From Flavobacteriaceae bacterium (GTDB lineage Bacteria > Bacteroidota > Bacteroidia > Flavobacteriales > Flavobacteriaceae), in contig CANFNV010000002.1 in assembly GCA_947448525.1 (NCBI GenBank), positions 124,001 to 188,000 of the forward strand: a DNA stretch of 64,000 nucleotides, written 5' to 3'. Below are positions 1 to 8,941 of the stretch, one piece after another (the first letter of the stretch is position 1; every line of letters starts with the position of its first letter). The translations under genes were made by a program, and so were the position numbers. The notes below the pieces were generated by a model, which searched no databases, was not told where the DNA came from, and was given only the letters and a program-made list of their open reading frames with translations.

Positions 1-376
1 TTCCTAAAAGAGAAAGCCAAATTACAAGATTAGATTCAATTGATTTTGGATGAAAAAAGCGGTGAGTTGCACCATAAATCAATATAAAGGCTACTATTAT
101 TAAGGTCGATGCATTTACAAAAGCTGCTATTAACTCGGCTCTTTTGTATCCAAAAGTATGGTCATCAGTGGCTTTTTTTCTAGATAATTTATGAGCGATA
201 AGGCTAAATCCTAAAGAAAGAACGTCTGAAAAATTATGTAGTGCATCCGATAGTAAAGCTAAACTTCCGGAGGCTATTCCACCAATAATTTGCGCTACGG
301 TTATTAGTAAATTTAGTAATATAGAATATATCAAATTTTTACCTTGCACTTGGTGGTTTGAATGATCGTGTCCCAT
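1..376 (-). CDS. Cation diffusion facilitator family transporter (N-terminal part, runs off window)
   Basis: This is the first 125 codons of a membrane transporter whose gene continues beyond base 1. The N-terminus is His-rich (MGHDHSNH). It is followed by hydrophobic segments at about residues 14-36 and 38-58. The second segment carries SDALHNFSD (Asp44, His47, Asp51), the metal-site pattern of cation diffusion facilitators of the CzcD/ZitB type, which export Zn2+, Co2+ or Cd2+ from the cytoplasm against protons. A third hydrophobic segment follows HTFGYKRAELIAAFVNA, also typical of the family. The start codon overlaps the rpiB stop by one base (TAATG), so the two genes are probably co-transcribed. 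The metal specificity cannot be read from this fragment. Confidence 0.88.
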   Translation of the reverse strand, partial: MGHDHSNHQVQGKNLIYSILLNLLITVAQIIGGIASGSLALLSDALHNFSDVLSLGFSLIAHKLSRKKATDDHTFGYKRAELIAAFVNASTLIIVAFILIYGATHRFFHPKSIESNLVIWLSLLG

Positions 377-807
377 TAACGGCAAGAGATTTTATCTACT
401 CTTGTTGCGTGTCTTCCTCCTTCAAAATCTGTACTTATAAAAGTAGAAACAATTTCTACCGCTTGAGGTATAGAAGTAAAACGTGCAGGAATACTAACTA
501 CATTTGCATTATTGTGTTGGCGCGCTAGCGCCGAAATTTCTTTAGTCCAACAAAGTGCTGCTCTAATACCTTGGTGTTTATTTGCTGTCATTGCAATTCC
601 ATTTCCAGACCCACAAATAACAATTCCTAAATCGGCAGTTCCTGATTCAACATCAATAGCCACAGGATGTGCAAAATCTGGATAATCTACACTTTCTTCA
701 GTATCCGTTCCGTGATTGATAATATCATGTCCTTTAGAAATTAAAAATGCAACAATTGCTTTTTTATAATCTGGTCCTGCGTGGTCGTTTCCGATGGAGA
801 TTTTCAT
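376..807 (-). CDS. rpiB: Ribose-5-phosphate isomerase B
   Basis: The 143-residue product interconverts ribose 5-phosphate and ribulose 5-phosphate in the pentose phosphate pathway in the cytosol. The N-terminal DHAG (residues 8-11), the CGSGNG loop with the catalytic-type Cys65, and the HNNANV stretch with His98 are all hallmarks of the RpiB/LacAB family. I chose the ATG at 807, giving MKISIGNDHAG, over an in-frame ATG five codons upstream, because family members begin directly with this beta strand and the length then matches the usual 140-150 residues. It overlaps the cation-efflux gene downstream by one base. Upstream lies a long gene-free AT-rich stretch. Confidence 0.95.
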   Translation of the reverse strand: MKISIGNDHAGPDYKKAIVAFLISKGHDIINHGTDTEESVDYPDFAHPVAIDVESGTADLGIVICGSGNGIAMTANKHQGIRAALCWTKEISALARQHNNANVVSIPARFTSIPQAVEIVSTFISTDFEGGRHATRVDKISCR

Positions 808-1486
808 AGTATTATAGTACAAGTTTTCGAAACAAATTTAATAAAACTTATTAGTAAATGGATTTCATTTTAGTAAAAATATAACTTACTGATTTTCTTA
901 ATGTAAGGTTTTATTATGAATAGAGTATTTTTACAACTATCTAAAAATTATTACATTATAATTATATAAAATGTTAAAAAAATATAATGTTAATAACGTT
1001 TTACAATTCGTTGATATTCAGTTAACTTTAAATTAACAGCTTTTGTTTATAACTTATGATAGAAAATTAGAAGTTTTTTTTGGTTGTATTAGAATAATTT
1101 GTAATCAAAAATTGAAGTGGAAAAATCTAATATAGTTATTCTTTTTTTTAGAAAAGTTATCAATACTATTTTTTGGTTTTTCAACAGAAATTGAGTTTTA
1201 AAGTTATCTACAAAATTTTCTATTCTTTACTTGTTAACAACTGTTGGTTAATTTTAAATTTTGGCTTAAAATGAGCTTTTTACTATTTCTAAACTGTGTT
1301 GATAAATCGGTATAAAAAAATATAACTTAAAAATCAACTTTAAACTTTTAAAGTTATTGTATAAATTAACACACTATAATAACCATTATAAAATAATTTA
1401 AATTTAAAATTTCTTTTTGTTGTTTTTAATAGATGTTGAAAACTTTTAATTTAAGAAAATAAAATAAAGAGAAATAAACATAAATT
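808..1486. other. Gene-free AT-rich region with DnaA-box-like words; candidate replication origin
   Basis: No open frame of useful size lies here. The region is extremely A+T rich. Three DnaA-box-like nonamers are visible: TTATCAATA at 1157-1165, TTATCTACA at 1204-1212, and TTATCAACA on the minus strand at 1297-1305. They differ from TTATCCACA by two, one and one bases. Two weaker words, TTTTCAACA at 1178-1186 and its complement at 1434-1442, lie between and beyond them. Genes to the left run leftward, and the larger genes to the right mostly run rightward for about 8 kb. The region may also simply hold the promoters of the two flanking minus-strand genes. Such words are expected fairly often in DNA this rich in A+T, so the origin call is tentative. 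Confidence 0.3.
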
Positions 1487-1720
1487 TTAAACTATTTCTA
1501 AATTAGAATTTAGGATATCTAAAATATCTCCTACTTTTTCAAAATCGTTAGGATGTATTTTTAACTGGATTCCACCGTAAGCGTAACTCGCCATAGGATT
1601 TACGGAAACTAAATTCTCATTTTGAAAAAAAAAAGCAATCCCTTCATGTTCTAAAATAGATTTTAAAACAATAATTTCGTGTGGAAAATTAAAGATAGCA
1701 ATAGTTTTAAATTCGTTCAT
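1487..1720 (-). CDS. DUF2007-type putative signal-transducing protein
   Basis: This small 77-residue cytosolic protein has the DUF2007 pattern: a beta strand with an aromatic (IAIFNFPHE), a helix ending in a Gly (LKSILEHEGI), a central loop, a Gly-Gly-containing strand (YGGIQLKIHPND) and a final helix. The fold resembles a small ferredoxin-like or PII-like domain, but no reaction has been established for the family. I place the start at the ATG giving MNEFKTIAIF. An in-frame ATG eight codons upstream would add only a short Lys/Tyr-rich stretch not expected in the family. It is divergent from rnr and borders the AT-rich gene-free region. Confidence 0.75.
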   Translation of the reverse strand: MNEFKTIAIFNFPHEIIVLKSILEHEGIAFFFQNENLVSVNPMASYAYGGIQLKIHPNDFEKVGDILDILNSNLEIV

Positions 1721-1827
1721 TTTTATTTTTTTATAAAGATACAAAAGATATATTTTTAATAAATCTAACTATATTCACTATTTACAAATTACTATTCACT
1801 AATTTTATACTTTATTAAGAGAAGATT

Positions 1828-4008
1828 ATGAGTAAATTCCCAAAAAAGTTTGGAAAAAAAGAGAAAACATTCTCTGAAAAGATTTTAAAAATACTATCAC
1901 AAAATGCAAATAAACTATTCAATTATAAGCAAATATGTGCTATTCTTGAATTAAATGATACCAAAAGTAGAAACGAAATAATAAAAGATTTAAAAATTCT
2001 TTCTACTCAAAAAGTAATTATTGAAAGTGCTCCTGGAAATTATTTAGTAAAAGCTGTTTCGCAAGATTATTATGAAGGAACCATCGATATGACTTCTCGG
2101 AGAACTGCTTATTTTATTTGCGATGAATTTGAAGACGATGTTTTTATACCGACAAATAATTTGAATCATGCGTTAGATAAAGATAAAGTAAAAGTGTATG
2201 TGTATAACCGGCGGCGTGGTAAAAAACCTGAAGGTGAAGTTATTGAAGTTATTGAAAGAAGTAAATCAGAATTCGTTGGTGTGATTGATATTCAGAAAAA
2301 TTTTGCTTTTGTATCTACTGCCAACGCTAAAATGTATACTGATATTTTTATTCCAAAAGACAAATATTCAGATGCACAAAACGGTGATGTTGTAGTAGTA
2401 AAAATAGAAGATTGGCCAAAAAAAGCCGATTCGCCATTTGGTTCTGTTATTAAAGTTTTAGGAAAACCAGGTGAGCATAATACGGAAATTCATGCTATCC
2501 TTGCTGAATATGGTTTACCATATGATTTTCCTATTGAAGTAGAAGTTTTTGCACAAAAATTAGATACCGCTATACATCCTGAAGAAATTACCAAACGTCG
2601 TGACATGCGGGATACATTAACATTTACTATTGATCCAAAAGATGCTAAAGATTTTGATGATGCCTTGTCCTTTAAAAAATTAGAAAACGGAAATTTCGAA
2701 ATTGGAATTCACATTGCCGATGTATCGCATTATTTACAAGAAGGAACCATTCTTGATGATGAAGCGTATAATAGAGCAACTTCAGTGTATTTAGTGGATA
2801 GAGTAGTTCCAATGTTACCTGAAGTGTTATCCAATTTTGCTTGCTCGCTTCGCCCAAATGAAGAAAAATATACGTTTTCAGCAATCTTCGAAATCGATAA
2901 TAAAGCAACAGTATTAAACCAATGGTTTGGAAGAACAGTTATTAATTCCGATCAACGATTTTCATATGAAGAAGCACAGGTTATTATAGAAACTAAATCT
3001 AATAAAATTCCAACCGAAATTTCGTTAACAGGATCTGATTTTACCGCTTCAGATGTTATTACTGAAGCTACATTAAAATTAGATGAATTAGCAAAAATTC
3101 TACGTAAAAATAGAATGAACAATGGTGCAATATCCTTTGATAAGGTAGAAGTAAAATTCAATTTAGATGAAAACGGTGAACCCGAAGGTGTTTACTTTAA
3201 AGTTTCTAAAGATGCTAATCATTTAATTGAAGAATTCATGCTTTTAGCAAATAGAAAAGTGGCGGAATTTATAGGAAAACAAAAGAAAACATTTGTTTAT
3301 AGAATTCATGATGAACCAAACGAAGATAAGCTTTTTGCAATGCAGGCGTTAATTTCTAAATTTGGTTATAAAATAGATTTACGAGAAAAGAAAAATATTT
3401 CTAAATCGTTAAATCAATTAATGTCAGATGTTAATGGAAAAAAAGAGCAAAATTTAATAGATACGTTAGCCATTCGAACCATGAGTAAAGCTAAATATTC
3501 TACTGAAAACATTGGTCACTACGGATTAGCATTTGATTATTACAGTCATTTTACATCACCTATTAGACGTTATCCCGATGTAATGGTACATCGTTTACTC
3601 CAATATTATTTAGATGGAGGAAAATCAGTTTCTGCAGAAGTGTATGAAGAAAAATGCGAACATTCGTCTAATATGGAAAGTTTAGCGACCCACGCTGAGC
3701 GTGATTCTATTAAATATATGCAAATTAAATATATGCAAGATCATAAAGACGAAGAGTTTTTAGGTGTTATTTCTGGTGTTACCGAATGGGGAATTTATGT
3801 AGAAATTGTATCTAATAAATGTGAAGGAATGTGCAGAATTCGAGAAATTAAAGATGATTATTATACTTTTGACGAAAAACAATATGCACTAGTTGGTGAA
3901 ATTTCTAAAAATTTATTACAATTAGGTGACGAAGTTTACGTTAAAGTAAAGAACGCCGATTTAGTTAAAAAACAATTAGATTTTACTTTTATAAAACAAA
4001 ATGAATAA
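1828..4008 (+). CDS. rnr: Ribonuclease R
   Basis: This 726-residue 3'-to-5' exoribonuclease degrades structured RNA and takes part in rRNA and mRNA turnover in the cytosol. Domains in order are an N-terminal winged-helix-like region (about 15-75), two cold-shock/OB domains (about 80-235), the RNB catalytic domain (about 255-590) and a C-terminal S1 domain (about 640-715). The RNB metal-binding motif DPKDAKDFDD begins near residue 269 and is followed by IHIADVSHYL, with all the acidic residues present. The length is normal for the family. The next gene starts two bases after the stop, so the pair may be co-transcribed even though the functions look unrelated. Confidence 0.97.
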   Translation: MSKFPKKFGKKEKTFSEKILKILSQNANKLFNYKQICAILELNDTKSRNEIIKDLKILSTQKVIIESAPGNYLVKAVSQDYYEGTIDMTSRRTAYFICDEFEDDVFIPTNNLNHALDKDKVKVYVYNRRRGKKPEGEVIEVIERSKSEFVGVIDIQKNFAFVSTANAKMYTDIFIPKDKYSDAQNGDVVVVKIEDWPKKADSPFGSVIKVLGKPGEHNTEIHAILAEYGLPYDFPIEVEVFAQKLDTAIHPEEITKRRDMRDTLTFTIDPKDAKDFDDALSFKKLENGNFEIGIHIADVSHYLQEGTILDDEAYNRATSVYLVDRVVPMLPEVLSNFACSLRPNEEKYTFSAIFEIDNKATVLNQWFGRTVINSDQRFSYEEAQVIIETKSNKIPTEISLTGSDFTASDVITEATLKLDELAKILRKNRMNNGAISFDKVEVKFNLDENGEPEGVYFKVSKDANHLIEEFMLLANRKVAEFIGKQKKTFVYRIHDEPNEDKLFAMQALISKFGYKIDLREKKNISKSLNQLMSDVNGKKEQNLIDTLAIRTMSKAKYSTENIGHYGLAFDYYSHFTSPIRRYPDVMVHRLLQYYLDGGKSVSAEVYEEKCEHSSNMESLATHAERDSIKYMQIKYMQDHKDEEFLGVISGVTEWGIYVEIVSNKCEGMCRIREIKDDYYTFDEKQYALVGEISKNLLQLGDEVYVKVKNADLVKKQLDFTFIKQNE

Positions 4009-4010
4009 TT

Positions 4011-4676
4011 ATGAAAAAAACAGTTTATAGTTTCTTATTTATTAGTTCAATAGCTTTTGCTCAAATAGAGAAAAAAGTTGGTGATTTCAATAAAGTAACA
4101 TCATTTGATCAAATAGATGTTATTTTAATTCCTTCAATAGAAAACAAAGTCGTTTTAAATGGTTCAGGTTCTGAAGAAGTCGAATTTATTAATAAAAATG
4201 GAGAATTAAAAATAAGAATGCCACTTACAAAACTTTTAAAGGGAGATAATATTTCTGCAGTAGTCTATTTTAAAAATATAGATGCTTTAGAGGCCAATGA
4301 AGGTTCTAAAATTTCAAGCGAAGCAATATTAAAATCTACTTTATTTGATTTAATAGTTAAAGAAGGATCTAAAATTAACATCAAACTGGATGTTGATAAA
4401 TTAATAGTAAGAATTGCAAATGGTTCTACTATTCACCTTGAAGGAGAAGCAAAAAATCAAGATGTTTTAGTAAATTCTGGCGGTGTTTATAAAGCAGATA
4501 AACTAATATCAAGTCAAACAGTTATTACCTTAAATGCTGGTGGAGAAGCCGATGTATTTGCAACAGATTTAGTAGAAGCAAAAGTGCGTGCTGGAGGTGA
4601 TATTACCATTTTTGGAAAACCAAAACAAATTAATAAAAAGATTGTGGCTGGTGGAACAATACAAGAAGCAAATTAA
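4011..4676 (+). CDS. Head-GIN domain (DUF2807) secreted protein
   Basis: The 221-residue protein has a signal peptide (MKKTVYSFLFISSIAFA, cut before Gln) followed by repeated short beta strands with Gly/Ser turns, such as LEANEGSKISSEA, LIVKEGSKINIKL and VLVNSGGVYKADK. This is the pattern of the DUF2807 head-GIN domain, a right-handed beta-helix-like fold described as a putative autotransporter adhesin head. It should be exported to the periplasm or cell surface. There is no lipobox and no T9SS C-terminal signal. It starts two bases after rnr. The function is unknown, and the family assignment rests on the repeat pattern. Confidence 0.8.
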   Translation: MKKTVYSFLFISSIAFAQIEKKVGDFNKVTSFDQIDVILIPSIENKVVLNGSGSEEVEFINKNGELKIRMPLTKLLKGDNISAVVYFKNIDALEANEGSKISSEAILKSTLFDLIVKEGSKINIKLDVDKLIVRIANGSTIHLEGEAKNQDVLVNSGGVYKADKLISSQTVITLNAGGEADVFATDLVEAKVRAGGDITIFGKPKQINKKIVAGGTIQEAN

Positions 4677-4726
4677 ATTAATTTTATATTTTAATTTACG
4701 GAATAAATACACATTAAAAATTATTT

Positions 4727-5410
4727 ATGTTACAAGATATTGCCGCTGCTATTTTTCCTGGTTTTATTTTAAGCTTTATGATTGGCCCTGTTTTCTTTGT
4801 ATTACTAGAAACCAGTGTAGTAAAAGGGTTTAAAGCCGCAATCATATTTGATTTAGGTGTTGTTTTAGCAGATATTATTTTTATTTTAATTGCTTATTTT
4901 AGTAGTTACAGGTTAATTCAAACCATAAAAGACGACCCGGCTTTATTTATTTTTGGAGGATTAGTTATGTTGACTTATGGTATGATTTCACTTATTAAAA
5001 ACAAAAAAGCAGCCAGAAATATTGCCGAGGAAGACACTAAAGTTTTTGTTGAAAATAATTATTATTCATTATTTATAAAAGGTTTTTTTCTTAATTTTAT
5101 TAATGTTGGCGTACTTGGATATTGGTTGTTAATCTTAATCACTATTGGACCCCGACTGAAATTAGATCCAACAAGAATGTTTACATTTTTAACAACAATG
5201 GTTGTAACGTATTTTATTACAGACATATTTAAAATTATAGCAGCCAAACAATTACGAAATAAATTAAATCCTAAAAACACTCTTCTTATTAAGAAATTCA
5301 TAAGTATTGTTTTGATAATTTCTGGAGTTTTTATTCTTTCACAAGGATTATTACCTAAAGACAAACAAATAGTTACCAAAGCAGCAGAAAATATAGAAAA
5401 TAATAGATAA
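4727..5410 (+). CDS. LysE/RhtB-family amino-acid exporter-like membrane protein
   Basis: The 227-residue protein has about six hydrophobic segments. Its N-terminus, FPGFILSFMIGPVFFVLLETSV followed by a helix with GFKAAIIFDLGVVLADI, matches the LysE/RhtB superfamily pattern (PGP..f....s...G...g...g...gd). These proteins sit in the inner membrane and export amino acids or related metabolites. The C-terminal helix FISIVLIISGVFILSQGL is the usual last segment. The substrate cannot be inferred. It lies 50 bases after the head-GIN gene on the same strand. Confidence 0.85.
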   Translation: MLQDIAAAIFPGFILSFMIGPVFFVLLETSVVKGFKAAIIFDLGVVLADIIFILIAYFSSYRLIQTIKDDPALFIFGGLVMLTYGMISLIKNKKAARNIAEEDTKVFVENNYYSLFIKGFFLNFINVGVLGYWLLILITIGPRLKLDPTRMFTFLTTMVVTYFITDIFKIIAAKQLRNKLNPKNTLLIKKFISIVLIISGVFILSQGLLPKDKQIVTKAAENIENNR

Positions 5411-5539
5411 GATTTTTGCTTTTTCTTTCAAACTTTCAATAATAATATTAATCATTTTTAAAGATTACTAAGGAATGACAACATTTGTGTATTCTATTAA
5501 CCTCTTATTTTTAATTATTTTTTTCTAAAAATCTACCAT

Positions 5540-5569
5540 AAAAAAACCCCCAAGTTTCCTTGAAGGTTT
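5540..5569 (-). terminator. Rho-independent terminator of tRNA-Cys
   Basis: Read on the minus strand, this is AAACCTTCAAG, a GAAA tetraloop, CTTGGGGGTTT and then further T's. The stem pairs throughout if two G-T wobbles are allowed, and it ends in a seven-T run. It begins four bases after the 3' end of tRNA-Cys, where a terminator is expected. Confidence 0.85.
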
Positions 5570-5572
5570 CAG

Positions 5573-5643
5573 AGGCATCGTCCGGATTCGAACCGGAGTA
5601 GGAGCTTTTGCAGAGCCCAGCCTAGCCGCTCGGCCACGACGCC
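5573..5643 (-). tRNA. tRNA-Cys (anticodon GCA)
   Basis: On the minus strand this 71-nt sequence folds as a tRNA. The seven-base acceptor stem GGCGTCG/CGATGCC contains one G-T wobble. A D-arm follows (GGCCGAGCGGCTAGGC region), then an anticodon loop CTGCAAA with anticodon GCA, and a T-arm with GGTTCGAATCC. The discriminator base is T (U73), as expected for cysteine tRNA. The CCA end is not encoded. It is a single tRNA with its own terminator and no neighbouring tRNA genes. Confidence 0.97.
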
Positions 5644-5749
5644 AATTATTTATTGGATTGCAAATATATAAAACAAATGATAATTATCAATTGATAATTC
5701 ATAAATTTTAATAATTCATAAATTGTATACAAACCCTTTTAATTCTTAC

Positions 5750-6109
5750 TTAATTTCTATATTCTTCCATTTCTATTGTTACCGCTTCAACGTCCCCACC
5801 AATTGGAGGGTTTAATTTAGAAACAGACAATATAACCCTAGATACTGAAGGTATTTGTTTAAAAAATCTTATGATTATTCTGTTTGCAACATGCTCTAAT
5901 AATTTTGAACGAATTGCCATTTCTTCCTCTACAATTTTATTCAAAAGTACATAATCAACCGTATCTTTTAAATCGTCTGAAAGTGCAGACTTTCGTAAAT
6001 CGGTTTTAATTTCTAAGTCAACTCTATAATCAGAACCAATTTTTCCTTCTTCTTCAAGACAACCGTGAAAAGAAAATATTCTGATATTTTGTAATTTAAT
6101 AGTTCCCAT
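5750..6109 (-). CDS. folB: Dihydroneopterin aldolase
   Basis: This 119-residue enzyme converts 7,8-dihydroneopterin to 6-hydroxymethyl-7,8-dihydropterin in folate synthesis, in the cytosol. Family marks visible are IRIFSFHGCLEEEGKIGSDY near the N-terminus (with the FHGxxxxE motif), DTVDYVLLNKIVEEEM in the middle, LLEHVANRI with the conserved Glu, and VSKLNPPIGG, the catalytic-type K-x-N/x-P-P segment. The length is normal. It stands alone between tRNA-Cys and the divergent glnS gene. Confidence 0.93.
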   Translation of the reverse strand: MGTIKLQNIRIFSFHGCLEEEGKIGSDYRVDLEIKTDLRKSALSDDLKDTVDYVLLNKIVEEEMAIRSKLLEHVANRIIIRFFKQIPSVSRVILSVSKLNPPIGGDVEAVTIEMEEYRN

Positions 6110-6206
6110 AATATGTTTATTCTTTCATTTGAAAATTTGGTTAATTGTTTTTTCATTAATTATCAAATAACCAAATCAACGATTAACCAAATCACAAACA
6201 TTTATT

Positions 6207-6214
6207 TATCTTTG
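6207..6214 (+). promoter_or_regulatory. Candidate -7 element of the glnS promoter
   Basis: TATCTTTG matches the Bacteroidota -7 consensus TAnnTTTG and lies 19 bases before the glnS ATG. I do not see a clear TTG at the expected -33 spacing, so the match is partial. Confidence 0.45.
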
Positions 6215-6233
6215 CTAAAATTACAAAATAATT

Positions 6234-8330
6234 ATGTCAACCGAAGATAAATCACTTCATTTTATAGAACAAATTATAGAAGACACTTTAGCAAGCGGTT
6301 TTCCTCAAAATAAATTGCGTTTTCGTTTTCCACCGGAGCCAAATGGTTATTTGCATATTGGTCACGCCAAATCTATTTGCTTGAATTTTGGTCTGGGTTT
6401 AAAGTACAATGCGCCAGTAAATTTGCGTTTTGACGATACCAATCCCGCAAAAGAAGAACAAGAATATGTTGATGCTATCAAAGAAGATTTAAGTTGGTTG
6501 GGTTTTAATTGGGCTGAAGAACGATATGCTTCCGATTATTTTCAACAATTGTATGAATGGGCAGTCATAATGATTAAAAACGGAAAAGCATATGTAGATT
6601 CTCAATCTTCTGAAGAAATGGCAAATCAAAAAGGAACCCCATCGCAACCTGGAGTTGATGGTCCTTATAGAAATCGTTCTATTGAAGAGAATTTGACTTT
6701 ATTTGAAGCGATGAAAAACGGCGATTTTCCAGAAGGAAGTCACGTTTTAAGAGCCAAAATCGATATGTCCTCCAAAAACATGTTAATGCGCGATCCTTTG
6801 ATGTATAGAGTCTTACATCGTAACCATCATCGAACAGGAAACGATTGGAAAATTTATCCCATGTATGATTATGCCCATGGAGAAAGTGATTATATTGAAC
6901 AAATTTCGCATTCCATTTGCACCTTAGAATTTGTAATGCACCGCGAATTGTACAATTGGTTTTTAGATCAAATATATGACGAGACCAAAGTACGTCCAAA
7001 TCAGTTTGAATTTGCTCGTTTGAACTTAAATTACACTGTAATGAGCAAACGAAAATTACTACAATTGGTTCAAGAAAATATTGTAAGCGGTTGGGATGAT
7101 CCAAGAATGCCTACTATTTCCGGTTTACGTCGTCGCGGATATACAGCAAAATCGATTCTTAATTTCTGTGAAACGATTGGGGTTGCTAAACGTGAAAACG
7201 TAATTGACTTTTCGCTTTTAGAGTTTTGTTTACGCGAAGATTTAAATAAAACAGCACCAAGAGTTATGGCAGTTTTAGATCCTGTAAAGTTGGTAATTAC
7301 TAATTATCCTTTAGGAAAAGAAGAATGGTTGGAAGCCGAAAATAATCAAGAAGATGAAAGTGCAGGTTATAGAAAAGTGCCATTTTCAAGAGAATTATAC
7401 ATAGAAAGAGATGACTTTCTAGAAGTGGCTCCCGCTAAATTTTTTAGATTAAGTATCGGAAACGAAGTGCGCCTGAAAAACGGTTATATTATTAAAGGCA
7501 AAAGTATTACCAAAGATGATAACGGAAAAATTATTGAAATTCAAGTAACATATGATGAAAATTCACGATCAGGAAGTGGAAGTGAAGCCAGTCAAAGAAA
7601 AGTGGCCGGAACTTTGCATTGGGTTTCAATTCCGCATGCTATAGAAGCTGAAGTTCGTTTGTATGATAGATTGTTTTTTGATGAAGCGCCCGATTCTCAT
7701 AAAGAGAAAAACTTCTTGGATTTTATGAATAAATCTTCCTTACAAATAGTAAAAGGATTTGTAGAACCAAGTCTTGCCGAAGTGAAACGAAATGATAAAT
7801 TTCAGTTTCAACGTTTGGGATATTTTAATGTGGATAAAGATTCAAGTGCTTCTAAATTAGTATTTAACAAAACTGTAGGACTAAAAGATGCTTGGGAAGA
7901 AAAGGGTAAAAAAGAAGAAAATTTATTAATGAATACCCTAAAGGAACTCAATAAATATGTAAAGGAAAAAGAGGATTATGCTGCCGAAATTATTCTAAAA
8001 TCAATAGTAGAAAATATTAAAAGTATTGATAATTACAGTTTAATAATTAATACAATTTTAAAAAATACCAAGAACGATAATAATGCGTTATTGTTTGCTA
8101 ATTTAGTTTTGAAACATTCTGATAAAGTAAAAGTAAAAGATATTGAAACCGAACAATTGACAAAATTATTTTTGATGTCATTAAAAAGTCAATTGGCTCC
8201 AACTCGAATTTCAGTCATTGAAAATTTAAAAAATGATGAAGTAAATTTGAACCATTTTCAAAAACAATTATCGGAATTAAAAAACTCTGAAAAAAATGAA
8301 AAGGTATTAGAATTATTGAATACAATTTAA
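6234..8330 (+). CDS. glnS: Glutamine--tRNA ligase with C-terminal YqeY-like domain
   Basis: This 698-residue class I aminoacyl-tRNA synthetase charges tRNA-Gln with glutamine. The HIGH-type motif lies in PEPNGYLHIGHAKS (about 33-46), the KMSKS-type motif in VMSKRKL (about 268-274), and the Gln/tRNA recognition stretch is NLRFDDTNPAKE. The catalytic domain and anticodon-binding beta barrels fill about residues 20-555. An extra Lys/Glu-rich helical C-terminus (about 565-698, from GLKDAWEEKGKKEENLLMN on) corresponds to the YqeY/GatB-tail type domain fused to GlnRS in many Bacteroidota. Such tails are thought to help bind tRNA. The usual bacterial GlnRS of about 550 residues lacks it. A strong terminator follows the gene. 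Confidence 0.95.
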   Translation: MSTEDKSLHFIEQIIEDTLASGFPQNKLRFRFPPEPNGYLHIGHAKSICLNFGLGLKYNAPVNLRFDDTNPAKEEQEYVDAIKEDLSWLGFNWAEERYASDYFQQLYEWAVIMIKNGKAYVDSQSSEEMANQKGTPSQPGVDGPYRNRSIEENLTLFEAMKNGDFPEGSHVLRAKIDMSSKNMLMRDPLMYRVLHRNHHRTGNDWKIYPMYDYAHGESDYIEQISHSICTLEFVMHRELYNWFLDQIYDETKVRPNQFEFARLNLNYTVMSKRKLLQLVQENIVSGWDDPRMPTISGLRRRGYTAKSILNFCETIGVAKRENVIDFSLLEFCLREDLNKTAPRVMAVLDPVKLVITNYPLGKEEWLEAENNQEDESAGYRKVPFSRELYIERDDFLEVAPAKFFRLSIGNEVRLKNGYIIKGKSITKDDNGKIIEIQVTYDENSRSGSGSEASQRKVAGTLHWVSIPHAIEAEVRLYDRLFFDEAPDSHKEKNFLDFMNKSSLQIVKGFVEPSLAEVKRNDKFQFQRLGYFNVDKDSSASKLVFNKTVGLKDAWEEKGKKEENLLMNTLKELNKYVKEKEDYAAEIILKSIVENIKSIDNYSLIINTILKNTKNDNNALLFANLVLKHSDKVKVKDIETEQLTKLFLMSLKSQLAPTRISVIENLKNDEVNLNHFQKQLSELKNSEKNEKVLELLNTI

Positions 8331-8357
8331 TTTCTTTAAAATAGATATTAAAAATAT

Positions 8358-8383
8358 AAAACCGATAGAAATATCGGTTTTTT
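8358..8383 (+). terminator. Rho-independent terminator of glnS
   Basis: AAACCGATA, loop GAAA and TATCGGTTT form a perfect nine-base-pair stem (ten with the flanking A-T pair), followed by T's. It starts 28 bases after the glnS stop. Confidence 0.88.
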
Positions 8384-8611
8384 CTATTATTGAAAAACCT
8401 TATTGTAATTAAAAAACCTATTTAATTAAACTATTATAATTAACTTTAATAACTTAACTTTAATCTAATTTTTAAATAATCTAACATGATTTAACCAACC
8501 CAACCAAAAACATTGATTATTACCCTTTAAAATAAGTTTGGCTTCTTTAACGATGATTTAACATTCCAACTTTTAATTTTATTGTATCTTTAATTAATTA
8601 AATAAAAAAGT

Positions 8612-8941
8612 ATGTCAAGTAAAACAGAAAATAATATTGTAGCGCTTTTAGCAGGTGCGGCCATCGGAATTGGATTAGGAATTTTATTTGCACCAGACAA
8701 AGGTTCTAAAACTAGAGAAAAAATGAAAGAAGGTTTAGATGATTTAAAAGATCAAGTAAATTCTAAATGGAATTCATTTGAAGATGAAACAAAAGAAAAA
8801 ATTTCAAAAACTAAAGATGATTTGATTGAAACGGTTGAAGACTTACTTTCGAATACAAGTTATAAAGCTGAGGAAGCAATTACTTTTCTAGAAGAGAAAT
8901 TAGCGGAGTTAAAAACGCAAAACGCAAAACATCAAAAATAA
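8612..8941 (+). CDS. YtxH domain-containing protein
   Basis: The 109-residue protein has a short Gly/Ala-rich hydrophobic N-terminus (about residues 9-27, ALLAGAAIGIGLGILFAPDKG), then a long amphipathic Lys/Glu helix rich in KEKISKTKDDL-type heptads. This is the YtxH (GvpP-like) pattern: the GILFAP-x-KG-x-x-TR signature followed by a coiled coil. It is probably membrane-anchored, with the helix in the cytosol or periplasm. The family is associated with envelope stress in other bacteria, but no activity is established. Its stop overlaps the next start (TAATG). With the two genes that follow it forms a compact three-gene operon. Confidence 0.85.
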   Translation: MSSKTENNIVALLAGAAIGIGLGILFAPDKGSKTREKMKEGLDDLKDQVNSKWNSFEDETKEKISKTKDDLIETVEDLLSNTSYKAEEAITFLEEKLAELKTQNAKHQK

